Origin: an uncultured Tenacibaculum sp.
GTDB taxonomy: Bacteria; Bacteroidota; Bacteroidia; Flavobacteriales; Flavobacteriaceae
Reading direction: 5' to 3'
NCBI RefSeq assembly: GCF_947498805.1
Contig: NZ_CANMLT010000004.1
Span: 62,001-126,000 of the forward strand
Length of the DNA: 64,000 nt
How positions within the stretch are numbered: position 1 is the first letter of the stretch; each line of letters begins with the position of its first letter. The position numbers were made by a program, and so were the translations under genes. This document shows, one piece after another, positions 33,526 to 42,638 of this stretch. A model generated the notes under the pieces. That model saw nothing but the letters and a program-made list of their open reading frames with translations. It made no database searches and was not told where the DNA came from.

Positions 33526-33657
33526 ATGAATTCTTTGCTTTTTAAATTATTATTTAAAAAAGATGTAAAAATATTTGTTTATTAATATCAAAACTCTATT
33601 TTTACCAAAGAATTTTAATCCCCTTTTTTTAAAATTTTTACTTCCCCTTAAAGTAAG

Positions 33658-33696
33658 AAGATAGCATTCAAAACATAGTTTTAAAAATGCTATCTT
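33658..33696. terminator. Terminator between the HD-domain and crotonase genes
   Basis: AAGATAGCATT (33658-33668) pairs with AATGCTATCTT (33686-33696); a T-run follows. It separates two convergent transcripts. The 187-base gap holds no other clear feature. Confidence 0.7.
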
Positions 33697-33712
33697 TTTT
33701 ATTTTCAGATGT

Positions 33713-34495
33713 TTACTTTCCTGGAAATTGTGCTTTTCTCTTTTCTAGAAAAGCAGTAGTACCTTCCTTAAAGTCCTCTGTTCCAAAGCAGTGTCCAAAT
33801 TCTTTTATTTCTGAATTATAACCGTTAACACCGTCTTTAAAATTGTCATTAATAGCCTTGATAGCTGCTCCAATAGCCACAGAAGAATTTCTCATAATCT
33901 TTCCTGCTATTTTCTCTGCTAAACCTAATAACTCTTCTTGTGTTGTTACATGGTTAACTAGTCCAGAAAGCTTTGCTTCTTCCGCAGAAATCATACCAGC
34001 TGTCATTATTAATTCCATCGCTTTTCCTTTTCCAACTAGTTGTGGTAATCGTTGTGTACCACCGTAACCTGGAATTACACCTAAAGAAACTTCTGGTAGT
34101 CCCATTTTGGCATTATCTGAAGCAATTCTAAAATGACTTGCCATAGCTAATTCTAATCCTCCTCCTAATGCAAAACCATTAATAGCTGCAATTACAGGAG
34201 TAGATAAGTTTTCGACAAAATCAAATAATATCTCTTGGCCTTTTTTAGCAAGCATTTCTCCCTCTTCTGTAGAAAAATGAGCAAATTCGGAAATATCTGC
34301 ACCAGCAACAAAAGCTTTTTCTCCACTTCCAGTGATAATAATTACTTTGGTTTCGTTGTCTTGATCTAAAGTTTTAAAGGCATTGTGTAGCTCTTCAATC
34401 GTAGCTTTGTTTAATGCATTTAATTTTTTTGGTCTGTTGATTGTTATAGTTGCTAATCCGTTTGAACTTTCAACTAAAATGTTTTCGAAATTCAT
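33713..34495 (-). CDS. Enoyl-CoA hydratase/isomerase (crotonase)
   Basis: This is a 260-residue crotonase-fold enzyme, typically hydrating 2-enoyl-CoA in fatty-acid oxidation. Both catalytic glutamates of enoyl-CoA hydratase are present: one in GFALGGGLELAM (about 106-117) and one in GLPEVSLGVIPGYGGTQRL (about 133-151). The oxyanion segment AFVAGADISEFAH is intact. The true acyl substrate is not visible. It follows the sensor kinase gene by 3 bases, at the end of a four-gene minus-strand group starting with holB. Confidence 0.92.
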   Translation of the reverse strand: MNFENILVESSNGLATITINRPKKLNALNKATIEELHNAFKTLDQDNETKVIIITGSGEKAFVAGADISEFAHFSTEEGEMLAKKGQEILFDFVENLSTPVIAAINGFALGGGLELAMASHFRIASDNAKMGLPEVSLGVIPGYGGTQRLPQLVGKGKAMELIMTAGMISAEEAKLSGLVNHVTTQEELLGLAEKIAGKIMRNSSVAIGAAIKAINDNFKDGVNGYNSEIKEFGHCFGTEDFKEGTTAFLEKRKAQFPGK

Positions 34496-34498
34496 GAT

Positions 34499-35965
34499 TT
34501 AAATTTTTGGTAACATTACAGTAAATACAGTACCAATACCTTCATTAGAAGTAAAGGTAATCGTACCATCATATGCTTCAATTATTTTTTTGATCATTGG
34601 TAAACCTAGACCCATTCCACTCGTTTTTGTAGTGAATTTAGGTTCAAAAATCAACTTTTTATTTTCTTCTTTAATTCCTTTTCCGTTATCTGCAACTGTA
34701 ATTTTTACATTGGTTCCTTTAGAGACTACTTTTACCTCAATTTTAGGGCTTTTGCTGTCTTTAGACATGGCTTGTGTCGCATTCTTTACCAAGTTTGTAA
34801 TAATGCGTATTAGCTGTGTTTTATCAAGGTTTGCATAAATTTTTTCTTCACTCGGGATATAATGAATATAATCTTCAGTGAAGATGTCTAAAGCGTGCTT
34901 AACTACATCAAGAACCTCTAATTTTTCCTTTTTCTGAGTAGGCATTTTTGCGAAATCTGAGAAAGCAGAAGCAATAGAACTCATAACATCTATTTGCTGA
35001 ATAAGAGTTTCGCTATATTCAGCCATTTTTTGCTTAATATTTGGATCAATTGGATCAAACTTTCTTTCAAAGCTTTGTACGGATAATCGCATTGGCGTAA
35101 GTGGATTCTTAATTTCATGAGCCACTTGTTTTGCCATTTCTCTCCAAGCTTGTTCACGTTCACTTTGAGCCAACTTTACAGCACTTTCCTCAAGCTGATC
35201 AATCATATTATTATAAGAATCAATAAGTGAATTGATCTCAGAACTGGCTGAGTTTAAAGTAATTTTTTCGTTTCGTTTATTTAAACGTGTTTCTTTTATT
35301 TTATTAGAAATAGTTTGTATCGAACGAGTAATATAAGCAGATAAGAAATAGGCTAATAAGATAGCGGCAATAAACATAAATATGTATACTACTGCCAATC
35401 GTGAAATAAACTCTTCCAGCTCTTTTTGCTGTTCTTCATTATTTTGAGCGATTTCTATTTCTAATATTCCGATTCGTTTAAAACGAAGATCATTTATATA
35501 GGTGTATGAAGATTGATAGGTGATTCCACCACTAGCTTTTCGACTTTTTAGAATTCTATGATTGGAGTTGTCGGCCAATTCTTGTAAGACTTCTTTCGTA
35601 AGCGGAGGAGGGTTTTCTACTCTTTCAAAATTAAAAGGCTTGGAAGATTTTAAAAGGTTTCCGTTCATGTCATACATAAGAATATTTAACTTATGTACTG
35701 TTGCCATTTCATAGATTCTATTTTGGAAAATGTTAGATAGATTTTCCGTAGTAACAGGATAGGTAGTTTTGTGTTTTAACTCAATTTCAATATCATGTTT
35801 GGTAGCATCTTCTTTTCTTCCTAAACGATGAACATTATAGTCTTTTGTTTGTTCATCATATTGATAAATAGTTACTAATACAATAAGTATAGATGCCAAT
35901 AATATTAATAATATCATTGACAAAAAGATTCTTATTCTTAGCGAAATGTTGTTTAAAATAACCAA
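34499..35965 (-). CDS. NtrY-like membrane sensor histidine kinase
   Basis: This is a 488-residue kinase with two membrane helices (about 10-32 and 188-212) bounding a periplasmic sensor of about 150 residues, a HAMP-like linker, the phospho-acceptor in KQVAHEIKNPLTPMRLSVQ (H about 285), the N box in LVKNATQAM and G boxes DNGKGIKEEN and TKTSGMGLGLPM. The NPLTPMRLS variant is the NtrY/PAS kinase signature. No response regulator gene adjoins it. It lies between a small lipoprotein gene and the crotonase gene with almost no spacing. Confidence 0.92.
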   Translation of the reverse strand: MVILNNISLRIRIFLSMILLILLASILIVLVTIYQYDEQTKDYNVHRLGRKEDATKHDIEIELKHKTTYPVTTENLSNIFQNRIYEMATVHKLNILMYDMNGNLLKSSKPFNFERVENPPPLTKEVLQELADNSNHRILKSRKASGGITYQSSYTYINDLRFKRIGILEIEIAQNNEEQQKELEEFISRLAVVYIFMFIAAILLAYFLSAYITRSIQTISNKIKETRLNKRNEKITLNSASSEINSLIDSYNNMIDQLEESAVKLAQSEREQAWREMAKQVAHEIKNPLTPMRLSVQSFERKFDPIDPNIKQKMAEYSETLIQQIDVMSSIASAFSDFAKMPTQKKEKLEVLDVVKHALDIFTEDYIHYIPSEEKIYANLDKTQLIRIITNLVKNATQAMSKDSKSPKIEVKVVSKGTNVKITVADNGKGIKEENKKLIFEPKFTTKTSGMGLGLPMIKKIIEAYDGTITFTSNEGIGTVFTVMLPKI

Positions 35966-36472
35966 TTATTTAATTTTTTTCGATTTCATAATTAAAATGT
36001 CATCAAACTCTCCGTCATTATCCCAATCGTACACAACTTTTCCGTCAAAACCAGTATCTGTTTGGGTAATTTTATACCACGCCTGAACTGTTTTTCCTAA
36101 ATAAGGATAATCTACATATAAACTGTCACCTTTTGTTTTCCAATTACCTCCACTTTCTCCAACTTTTTGTCCATTTGGTTGTAAAAACCAAGCAGTAAAG
36201 GTGCCATCATCTTTATAAATAGATTGGGCTTTTCCTGAATCTACTTTGCTAAAATCATCTTCAAAAATTGAAGTAGAATCTGTTTTTTGAAAAGTAGGAT
36301 ATTCAATCTTTATATAAGTAGTTTCCCATTTTCCAACCATATAATCTTTTAACAAAGGTTTGTTTGATGTTGTTTTTTCTTGAACTTCTTGTTGCCCTTC
36401 TTTTTTTTCTTGTTTACATGCAGCAAAAAACATTCCGAAAATTGCTACAATCCATAAATATTTAGAATTCAT
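35966..36472 (-). CDS. Lipoprotein of unknown function
   Basis: This is a 168-residue exported lipoprotein: signal ending FGMFFAAC with lipid Cys at 19, then a Lys/Glu/Gln-rich linker. The mature part begins LLKDYMVGKWETTYIKIEYP and resembles lipocalin-like small domains with GGNWKTKGDSLYVDY. It has no catalytic motif. It starts 3 bases after holB ends and abuts the histidine kinase gene, so it might serve the kinase as a periplasmic partner. That is only positional. Confidence 0.78.
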   Translation of the reverse strand: MNSKYLWIVAIFGMFFAACKQEKKEGQQEVQEKTTSNKPLLKDYMVGKWETTYIKIEYPTFQKTDSTSIFEDDFSKVDSGKAQSIYKDDGTFTAWFLQPNGQKVGESGGNWKTKGDSLYVDYPYLGKTVQAWYKITQTDTGFDGKVVYDWDNDGEFDDILIMKSKKIK

Positions 36473-36475
36473 AGT

Positions 36476-37627
36476 TTAAGATTGAATTTTCTCTTCTTTA
36501 GTATGAAGAAGACGCGTTAGTTTTATTGATAAATCTAATAAAATAATTTTAGCATTTCCATTTCTTTCAATATGGTATTGTGCTTCCCCTACTTCTTTTT
36601 CAATAGTTAACATATTGGCACTATGAATAAAAGGAGCAAACTTTGCTAAATCGAAATTGGCTGTTTGTGTTTCTAGGAAAACCAAATCAGGAGTTCCGTA
36701 GTTTAATAATAAAGCTTGTCTGAAAAATTGTAAGCAGTATTGTAAAAATTGTTTTTGAGTCTCTCTTCCAGATTTTGCTATTTCTTCAGACCATCCGATA
36801 AGATCTTGTATAACTGCGGCATTTCCTTTGGCTCTAAAAGCTGCGCGAATCCAAGTAATGAACCATTCTTCAAACTGTAAGTCATTAGAATTGTTATGTA
36901 AAATATGTACAGCCTTGTTGTAATTTCCTTCAGATTGATAGGCTATTTTTGTTGCTTCATTCTCACCAATATTTTCTCTAGAAACTAAAGTGCTTGCAAT
37001 ATCTTGATTACTGATTGGGAGAAAATGAATTGCTTGACAACGTGATTTGATGGTGTTTATAATCTGACCTTCATCTTCTGTAACAAGTAAGAAAATAGTT
37101 TTGTTTGGTGGCTCTTCAATAAGTTTTAAAAGCTTATTTGCCGCGGCTGTGTTCATTTTTTCAGCCATCCAAATAATCATAATTTTAAAACCACCTTCAT
37201 ACGATTTCAGTTGAAGCTTTTTTACAATTTCTTCGGCTTCATCTACACCAATTTGTCCTTGCTTGTTTTCAACACCAATATGTTGTAACCAATTAAATAA
37301 ACTTCCATAGGGTTGCTCTTTGGTGAAAGTTCTCCAATCTTCCATAAATAAACTACTTACAGGGTGTTTTTTTACAGAATCATTGGTGGTTACAGGAAAA
37401 GCAAAATGTAAATCGGGATGCTGTAGTTTATTACATTTTATATTACAAACTTCTGCGTTGGGAGAAGAGTTACATAATAAAAACTGAGCATAGGCAATTG
37501 CGGTAGCTAAAGTTCCCGATCCTTCTTTTCCAACAAATAGCTGAGCATGCGGTACTCTACCGTTTTTTGCCGATTGTACTAGATGTTTTTTTATATGATT
37601 TTGGCCAATTATTTCGTCGAAAGTCAT
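36476..37627 (-). CDS. holB: DNA polymerase III delta prime subunit
   Basis: This is a clamp-loader AAA+ protein of 383 residues. MTFDEIIGQNHIKKHLVQ opens it, followed by AQLFVGKEGSGTLATAIAY, a degenerate P-loop as expected for delta prime. A Cys cluster (CNSSPNAEVCNIKC) matches the zinc module, then come IMIIWMAEKMNTAAANKLLKL, IEEPPNKTIFLLVTE and the SRC-type sensor IKSRCQAIHF. The ATG at 37627 is chosen over an in-frame TTG two codons upstream. Confidence 0.93.
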   Translation of the reverse strand: MTFDEIIGQNHIKKHLVQSAKNGRVPHAQLFVGKEGSGTLATAIAYAQFLLCNSSPNAEVCNIKCNKLQHPDLHFAFPVTTNDSVKKHPVSSLFMEDWRTFTKEQPYGSLFNWLQHIGVENKQGQIGVDEAEEIVKKLQLKSYEGGFKIMIIWMAEKMNTAAANKLLKLIEEPPNKTIFLLVTEDEGQIINTIKSRCQAIHFLPISNQDIASTLVSRENIGENEATKIAYQSEGNYNKAVHILHNNSNDLQFEEWFITWIRAAFRAKGNAAVIQDLIGWSEEIAKSGRETQKQFLQYCLQFFRQALLLNYGTPDLVFLETQTANFDLAKFAPFIHSANMLTIEKEVGEAQYHIERNGNAKIILLDLSIKLTRLLHTKEEKIQS

Positions 37628-37675
37628 ACGCAAATATAAGGTTTATAGACACAGATTTTATAAATCATTTACAGG

Positions 37676-37707
37676 TTGTTTAGAATGATTCTATTTTAGT
37701 ATATTTG
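37676..37707 (+). promoter_or_regulatory. Candidate promoter of feoAB
   Basis: TTG (37676-37678), 21 bases, then TATATTTG (37700-37707), a full -7 match with slightly long spacing. GCTAGC follows directly in the expected start-site region. It stands 23 bases before the feoA TTG. Confidence 0.5.
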
Positions 37708-37730
37708 CTAGCTAACTTATACTTGTTTTT

Positions 37731-37955
37731 TTGAGTACAATCGCATCGTTATATATTGGAGAGAAGGGAATTATCTTAGAAGAAAGTCTAGATAAAATTC
37801 CATTAAAATTATTAGAAATGGGCTGTTTACCTGGAGCAGAAGTTGAGCTTTTACAGGTAGCACCTTTAAAAGACCCTATTTATATTTGTGTAAATGGAAG
37901 TCATTTAGCGATACGAAAAGATACTGCATCACAAATTTTAATTACTAAAATTTAA
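37731..37955 (+). CDS. feoA: Ferrous iron transport protein A
   Basis: FeoA is a small SH3-like cytosolic partner needed for FeoB iron uptake. The 74-residue protein reads as STIASLYIGEKGIILEESL, then LEMGCLPGAEVELLQVAPLKDP and a closing strand with HLAIRKDTASQILI, matching the FeoA fold throughout. The start is TTG: the family begins at this point and there is no upstream ATG in frame. feoB follows after 3 bases. Confidence 0.93.
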   Translation: MSTIASLYIGEKGIILEESLDKIPLKLLEMGCLPGAEVELLQVAPLKDPIYICVNGSHLAIRKDTASQILITKI

Positions 37956-37958
37956 TTC

Positions 37959-40058
37959 ATGAGTAAACAGCTTCATGTAGCTTTAATAGGAAATCCTAAT
38001 ACAGGTAAAACATCATTGTTTAATCAATTAACAGGGTTAAAGCAAAAGGTTGGTAATTATCCTGGAGTAACCGTAGATAAAAAACAAGGAATTTGTAAAC
38101 TACCTAATGGCTCGAAAGCACTTATAACAGATTTACCTGGAACTTATAGTATAAATCCAACTTCTATTGATGAAAGTATTGTACTAAAATCATTAGTTAC
38201 TTCAAGTAAACCAGATGTTATTGCTGTGGTAGTTGATGTTGAAAACCTTAAGAGAAATCTGCTTCTTTTTACACAAATTAAAGATTTAGAAATCCCAACG
38301 TTATTGGTTGTTAACATGGCCGATCAAATGAAAGCAAAAGGGATTTCTATTGATATTGATTTATTAAAAGAAGAGCTTAATACAGAAGTTGTTTTAATAA
38401 GTGCAAGGAGTAGTTCTGAAACAATAAAGGTTACAGAAAAACTAGCTGAGCTTACTTCAGATAAAAGAGAAGCACAAGTTTTTGATATAGCAAAGAAAAT
38501 AGATGCTGCTTATTTTGAAGAGTTAGCAAAAGTTAGCTCAAAATACAATGTCTATGAATTGTGGTTAATGGTTACACAGAACTATTTTCCAGATGCAATT
38601 TCAGAAGAAGAAAAAAGGAAAATAAAAGAATTTCAATCTGATTTAGGTAAAGTAAAAAGGTATCAACATAAAGAAACGATTTACCGTTATCAAAGCATAA
38701 ATACTGTTTTAAAAGAAGCTTATAAAGTTGATAAATCAAAAGCAACTGATGTTCGAAGTAAGCTTGATAGTATTTTTACACATAAGATATTCGGGTATGT
38801 GATTTTCTTCGGATTGTTATTACTCATCTTTCAATCGATTTTTGATTGGGCTTCTACTCCAATGGATTTTATAGATGAGGTTTTTGCTAATTTCTCTGAG
38901 TTTGCAAAAAGTAATCTTCCAGAAGGAAAGCTTACCGATTTAATTACAGACGGTATTATTCCAGGTATTGGAGGGGTAGTGATTTTCATTCCGCAAATAG
39001 CAATTCTGTTTTTATTTATAGCCATTTTAGAAGAAACAGGTTATATGAGTAGAGTGGTGTTTTTAATGGATAAAATTATGCGCCGATTTGGAATGAGTGG
39101 TAAGAGTATTATTCCATTAATTTCAGGAACGGCTTGTGCCATACCAGCGGTAATGGCAACCAGAACGATCTCTAGTTGGAAAGAACGTTTAATTACAATT
39201 TTAGTAACTCCATTTACAACATGTTCTGCAAGATTACCTGTATATGCCATTTTAATTGCATTAATTATTCCAAGTAAGAAAGTTTTTGGATTTTTAAGTT
39301 TACAAGGATTAACCTTGTTAAGTTTATATATTTTAGGTTTTGCAACGGCTATTCTTGCCGCTTATATTTTACATAAGACATTAAAAATTAAAAACACTTC
39401 GTTTTTTGTAATTGAAATGCCTAATTATAAAGTACCTTCTATAAAGAATGTTTTTTATGATGTATTCGAAAAAACGAAAGCTTTTGTTTTAGATGCAGGT
39501 AAGATAATTTTAGCAATTTCTATTGTTTTATGGTTTTTAGCCTCTCATGGTCCTTCTTCTTTTACGAATGCAGAGAAAAATGTAGTAGAAAATATTGACA
39601 ACCAACAATTAGCCAAAGAGGAATTAGAAAAGAAGGTAGCTTCTGCCAAATTAGAAAACTCTTATATAGGTATTATGGGAAAAGCTATAGAACCAGCAGT
39701 TACACCTTTAGGATATGATTGGAAAATAGGAATTGGTTTAATAACCTCTTTTGCTGCAAGAGAAGTGTTTGTAGGAACCTTAGCTACCATATACAGTGTA
39801 GAAAGTGATGATGAAGACATCACAACTATAAAAGAAAAAATGGCGGCAGAGATCAATCCGAATACAGGAAAAAAAAGGTTTAATTTTGCAACAGGAATCT
39901 CATTGTTGTTGTTTTATGCATTTGCAATGCAATGTATGGCAACTTTAGCAATTGTAAAAAGAGAAACTAAAAGTTGGAAATGGCCGTTAATACAATTAGT
40001 AGGTATGGGATTACTAGCGTATATATCTGCTTTAATAGCTTATCAAATATTAAGTTAA
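37959..40058 (+). CDS. feoB: Ferrous iron transporter FeoB
   Basis: FeoB moves Fe(II) across the inner membrane. The 699-residue protein has an N-terminal G domain with G1 GNPNTGKTS (11-19), G3 DLPGTYS and G4 NMAD, a helical GDI region, and two Gate repeats with the usual cores (FIPQIAILFLFIAILEETGYM, then FAAREVFVGTLATIY). The conserved TTCSARLPVY sits in the first Gate. It follows feoA by 3 bases, and the 38-residue Cys-tail protein starts at the next base after its stop. Confidence 0.97.
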   Translation: MSKQLHVALIGNPNTGKTSLFNQLTGLKQKVGNYPGVTVDKKQGICKLPNGSKALITDLPGTYSINPTSIDESIVLKSLVTSSKPDVIAVVVDVENLKRNLLLFTQIKDLEIPTLLVVNMADQMKAKGISIDIDLLKEELNTEVVLISARSSSETIKVTEKLAELTSDKREAQVFDIAKKIDAAYFEELAKVSSKYNVYELWLMVTQNYFPDAISEEEKRKIKEFQSDLGKVKRYQHKETIYRYQSINTVLKEAYKVDKSKATDVRSKLDSIFTHKIFGYVIFFGLLLLIFQSIFDWASTPMDFIDEVFANFSEFAKSNLPEGKLTDLITDGIIPGIGGVVIFIPQIAILFLFIAILEETGYMSRVVFLMDKIMRRFGMSGKSIIPLISGTACAIPAVMATRTISSWKERLITILVTPFTTCSARLPVYAILIALIIPSKKVFGFLSLQGLTLLSLYILGFATAILAAYILHKTLKIKNTSFFVIEMPNYKVPSIKNVFYDVFEKTKAFVLDAGKIILAISIVLWFLASHGPSSFTNAEKNVVENIDNQQLAKEELEKKVASAKLENSYIGIMGKAIEPAVTPLGYDWKIGIGLITSFAAREVFVGTLATIYSVESDDEDITTIKEKMAAEINPNTGKKRFNFATGISLLLFYAFAMQCMATLAIVKRETKSWKWPLIQLVGMGLLAYISALIAYQILS

Positions 40059-40175
40059 ATGCAAGAGATAATAGCATATAGTTTAGTGGTTTTATCAGTG
40101 GTTTATTTAGTGAAGAAGTTCTTGCCTAAGAAAACTACCGGTAAAAATTGTGATTCAAATTGTGGATGTCATTAA
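40059..40175 (+). CDS. 38-residue FeoB-associated Cys-rich membrane protein
   Basis: This short gene begins at the base after the feoB stop. The peptide has one membrane helix (about 3-18, IIAYSLVVLSVVYLV), a basic turn KKFLPKK, then a cytosolic tail CDSNCGCH with three Cys and a His. This is the form of the FeoB-associated Cys-rich membrane proteins found downstream of feoB in many bacteria; the tail may bind iron, in place of FeoC. It is too short for default gene finders. Confidence 0.85.
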   Translation: MQEIIAYSLVVLSVVYLVKKFLPKKTTGKNCDSNCGCH

Positions 40176-40246
40176 ATAATATCTTTTACCTACTTTTGTG
40201 GTATTATAATTGCTGATAAATTCACATTAAATCAAAAAATACATTC

Positions 40247-40732
40247 ATGAAAAAAATTGTAATAGCAACGTTACTGTTGGTTAGTTCACTAGTAAAAGCA
40301 CAACAAGAGGTAAAAGTAGATATACTAGATGCATTGGCTTTAAAAACGTTAGAAGTTTCTTATGAATACTATACAAGTAATCAGTCTTCGGTTGGGGTTT
40401 CTGCGTTGTTTAATTTTGAAAAATCGTCGGCAGATTTTAGATATAATGAAGAAACAATGATTACTCCTTATTTCCGTCATTATTTTACAGATAATAGAAA
40501 CTGGAATTATTTTGGAGAGATATTCGCTGGAATAAATTCAGGAGAAAGAAATATTGGAGGTGAGGTTAAAAAATATACAGATGGTGCTTTAGGTATTGCT
40601 ATTGGATCAAAATATGTTTCTGATGGAGGATTTGTTGTTGATGTTTACGGAGGATTAGGAAGAAATATGTTTAGTGATATTTCACGAAGTATAGTTCCAA
40701 GAGTTGGAATAAATATTGGTTATAGATTCTAA
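40247..40732 (+). CDS. Small outer-membrane beta-barrel protein
   Basis: This is a 161-residue exported protein with a signal peptide (1-18, ending VKAQ). The mature chain alternates polar and hydrophobic residues in about eight strands and ends in GINIGYRF with the C-terminal Phe of outer-membrane barrels. It resembles the DUF3575/OmpW-like size class. It has no catalytic motif. A second protein of the same kind with the same RIGYRF ending is at 43.5 kb, though the two are not obviously alike elsewhere. Confidence 0.8.
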   Translation: MKKIVIATLLLVSSLVKAQQEVKVDILDALALKTLEVSYEYYTSNQSSVGVSALFNFEKSSADFRYNEETMITPYFRHYFTDNRNWNYFGEIFAGINSGERNIGGEVKKYTDGALGIAIGSKYVSDGGFVVDVYGGLGRNMFSDISRSIVPRVGINIGYRF

Positions 40733-40753
40733 AATCAAACTAGATATAAAAAC

Positions 40754-40780
40754 AAAAAGCTTGCATTATGCAGGCTTTTT
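40754..40780. terminator. Terminator shared by the barrel protein gene and brnQ
   Basis: AAAAAGCTTGCA (40754-40765) pairs with TGCAGGCTTTTT (40769-40780) with one G-U. The three-base loop TTA is the brnQ stop codon read on the minus strand, so the hairpin ends the plus transcript and overlaps the last codons of brnQ. Confidence 0.8.
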
Positions 40781-42040
40781 GTTTTTTATAAGGTTTGCTA
40801 GTATAAAACTAATTATAGCAGGAATAACCCAGCCTAAATGATATGTTGCTAAAGGAATCATATTTATAATTCCAGTTAGATGTTTTTTGTCAATTATAAA
40901 CTGTAAGAAGTCAGGAATACTAAATAGAAAAGTAACCAATACCACTATTCTGAACACCGTTGCAGAAGCCAATTTTTCGGGAATGATGTTTAATAAAATT
41001 AGAACGATGGTAATCGGATAAATAAACATTAATGCTGGTAGAGCAACATTAATAATATAGTGTACGTCAAACTGTCCTACGATAATACCTAATAAACAAC
41101 CAACAACGGCTGTGATGCTATATACTTTTTGAGAATTGTTGAATAATCCTTTAAAATAATCAGCAGTTCCAGTAATAATACCTACGGCTGTAGTAAAGCA
41201 AGCCAAAGCAACCAATACACTTAAAAATGTAGTTCCGATACTACCTAAAGTTTGTGTACTTAAACTTGTTAATACTTGGGTTCTATTCGCATCTTCAGAA
41301 AAAGTAGTGCTAAATAATGCTCCGTTGTAAATTAATCCGGCGTAGATAACTAATAAACCTAAACCAGCAATAATTCCTGCTTTTATAATATGATCCTTTT
41401 TTGCTTCAAAGGAGATGTCTTTGTTAAAATTCATGGAAATTACTAAAACACCACCTACTACCACGGCGCCAATAGCATCAAAGGTTTGATACCCTTCTAA
41501 AAGTCCGTCGATAAATGGAATTTTAAAGCTTGTAACATTCATAGTATCTGGAGCAGAGAATACCCCGATAAAAATGATGCTTAATAGAATAATAATGATT
41601 AAAGGAGTTAAAAATTTTCCTATTAAATTCAATATTTTAGAACGATTCATTACAAAAATGAATACGAGAATAAAGTAAAAGGTACTTGTTATTAATGAAG
41701 AAACAGAAAAATAAGGTTGTATAGCCATTTCATAAGTTACCGATGCTGTTCTTGGAGCGGGTAGCGCTATAGAAATTGCGTATACAATTAAACAGTATAG
41801 TAGGCTAAACTTTGGCGAAACTTTCTTTCCAAAATCATACATGGTTCCTTGTAGTCTAGCATGTGCTAAAATTCCAAGAATAGGTATAACCACGGCAGTA
41901 ACAAAAAAACCAAGGGTTACCCAAAACCAACTGTTAGCAGCATTTTTACCTAAAAATGGAGGTAGAATTAAATTTCCTGCACCAAAAAACATAGAAAATA
42001 ATGCAAAACCAGTAATTAGTACTTCTTTAGAAAATTTCAT
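40766..42040 (-). CDS. brnQ: Branched-chain amino acid carrier BrnQ
   Basis: This is a 424-residue LIVCS-family symporter for leucine, isoleucine and valine with about 12 helices. The opening SMFFGAGNLILPPFLGKNA and the later GGVLVISMNFNKDISFEAKK and LACFTTAVGIITGTADYFK are family features. It starts in a 1-base overlap with the stop of the upstream 182-residue membrane protein gene. The C-terminal codons lie inside a terminator stem. Confidence 0.93.
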   Translation of the reverse strand: MKFSKEVLITGFALFSMFFGAGNLILPPFLGKNAANSWFWVTLGFFVTAVVIPILGILAHARLQGTMYDFGKKVSPKFSLLYCLIVYAISIALPAPRTASVTYEMAIQPYFSVSSLITSTFYFILVFIFVMNRSKILNLIGKFLTPLIIIILLSIIFIGVFSAPDTMNVTSFKIPFIDGLLEGYQTFDAIGAVVVGGVLVISMNFNKDISFEAKKDHIIKAGIIAGLGLLVIYAGLIYNGALFSTTFSEDANRTQVLTSLSTQTLGSIGTTFLSVLVALACFTTAVGIITGTADYFKGLFNNSQKVYSITAVVGCLLGIIVGQFDVHYIINVALPALMFIYPITIVLILLNIIPEKLASATVFRIVVLVTFLFSIPDFLQFIIDKKHLTGIINMIPLATYHLGWVIPAIISFILANLIKNKKPA

Positions 42041-42588
42041 TAGGAGCGTTTTTGAAATAAGTAATAAACAAAGTTGAAAAGTATGTAAATAATTCCAATT
42101 ACAATAATTATGAATTTAGGAACCGCAAAATAGAAAGCAATAGAACTCCATTTTTGCTCAATATTACCTAATAATAATTGTATTAAACCAATGTTTTCAA
42201 CAGCGTCAAAAGCTGCGGCTAGCACTAAAAAATAAATAAGAGTAATTCCTAAAGTGTATATAGTAGAATTTTTCCAAAGAACTTCGTTCAATTTATGAAT
42301 TAGTATGGCAATTAATAAAGTATACGAGATTAAGAAAAGAAAATCTAATCCTAAACTAATTCCGCAGGCTATTTGAGAAACTCCATTCCAAGAATTAATA
42401 ATTTTACTAGATGTCGTTATATCTTTAGCAAGTTGAAAACTTACAATTCCATGTTTACAAACAGCGTTTTTTAAAAAACTATCCAAATAGAGCATTGCAA
42501 CTAAAAGAATAAAGGTTGAAAAGCTAAGAAGTAACGTAAGTTTTTGCTCTTGGTTTTTCGAAAGGTTTTTGAAGGGAGAAACTAGCAT
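42040..42588 (-). CDS. Four-helix membrane protein of unknown function
   Basis: I do not recognise this 182-residue protein. Hydrophobic segments lie at about 18-37, 73-97, 107-130 and 147-175. A short conserved-looking stretch AAAFDAVENIGLIQLL sits between helices three and four. Its stop overlaps the brnQ start by one base, so it is translated with that transporter. No function is assigned. Confidence 0.72.
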   Translation of the reverse strand: MLVSPFKNLSKNQEQKLTLLLSFSTFILLVAMLYLDSFLKNAVCKHGIVSFQLAKDITTSSKIINSWNGVSQIACGISLGLDFLFLISYTLLIAILIHKLNEVLWKNSTIYTLGITLIYFLVLAAAFDAVENIGLIQLLLGNIEQKWSSIAFYFAVPKFIIIVIGIIYILFNFVYYLFQKRS

Positions 42589-42638
42589 TTTTAAGTTCTG
42601 AATCTAATTAACTGATGAAAGATACATATTTTTGTTCG

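Noticed and set aside
33526..33585. A 19-codon frame after the HD hydrolase gene
   Set aside because: It is very short, AT-driven and without supporting features; the gap holds only a terminator.
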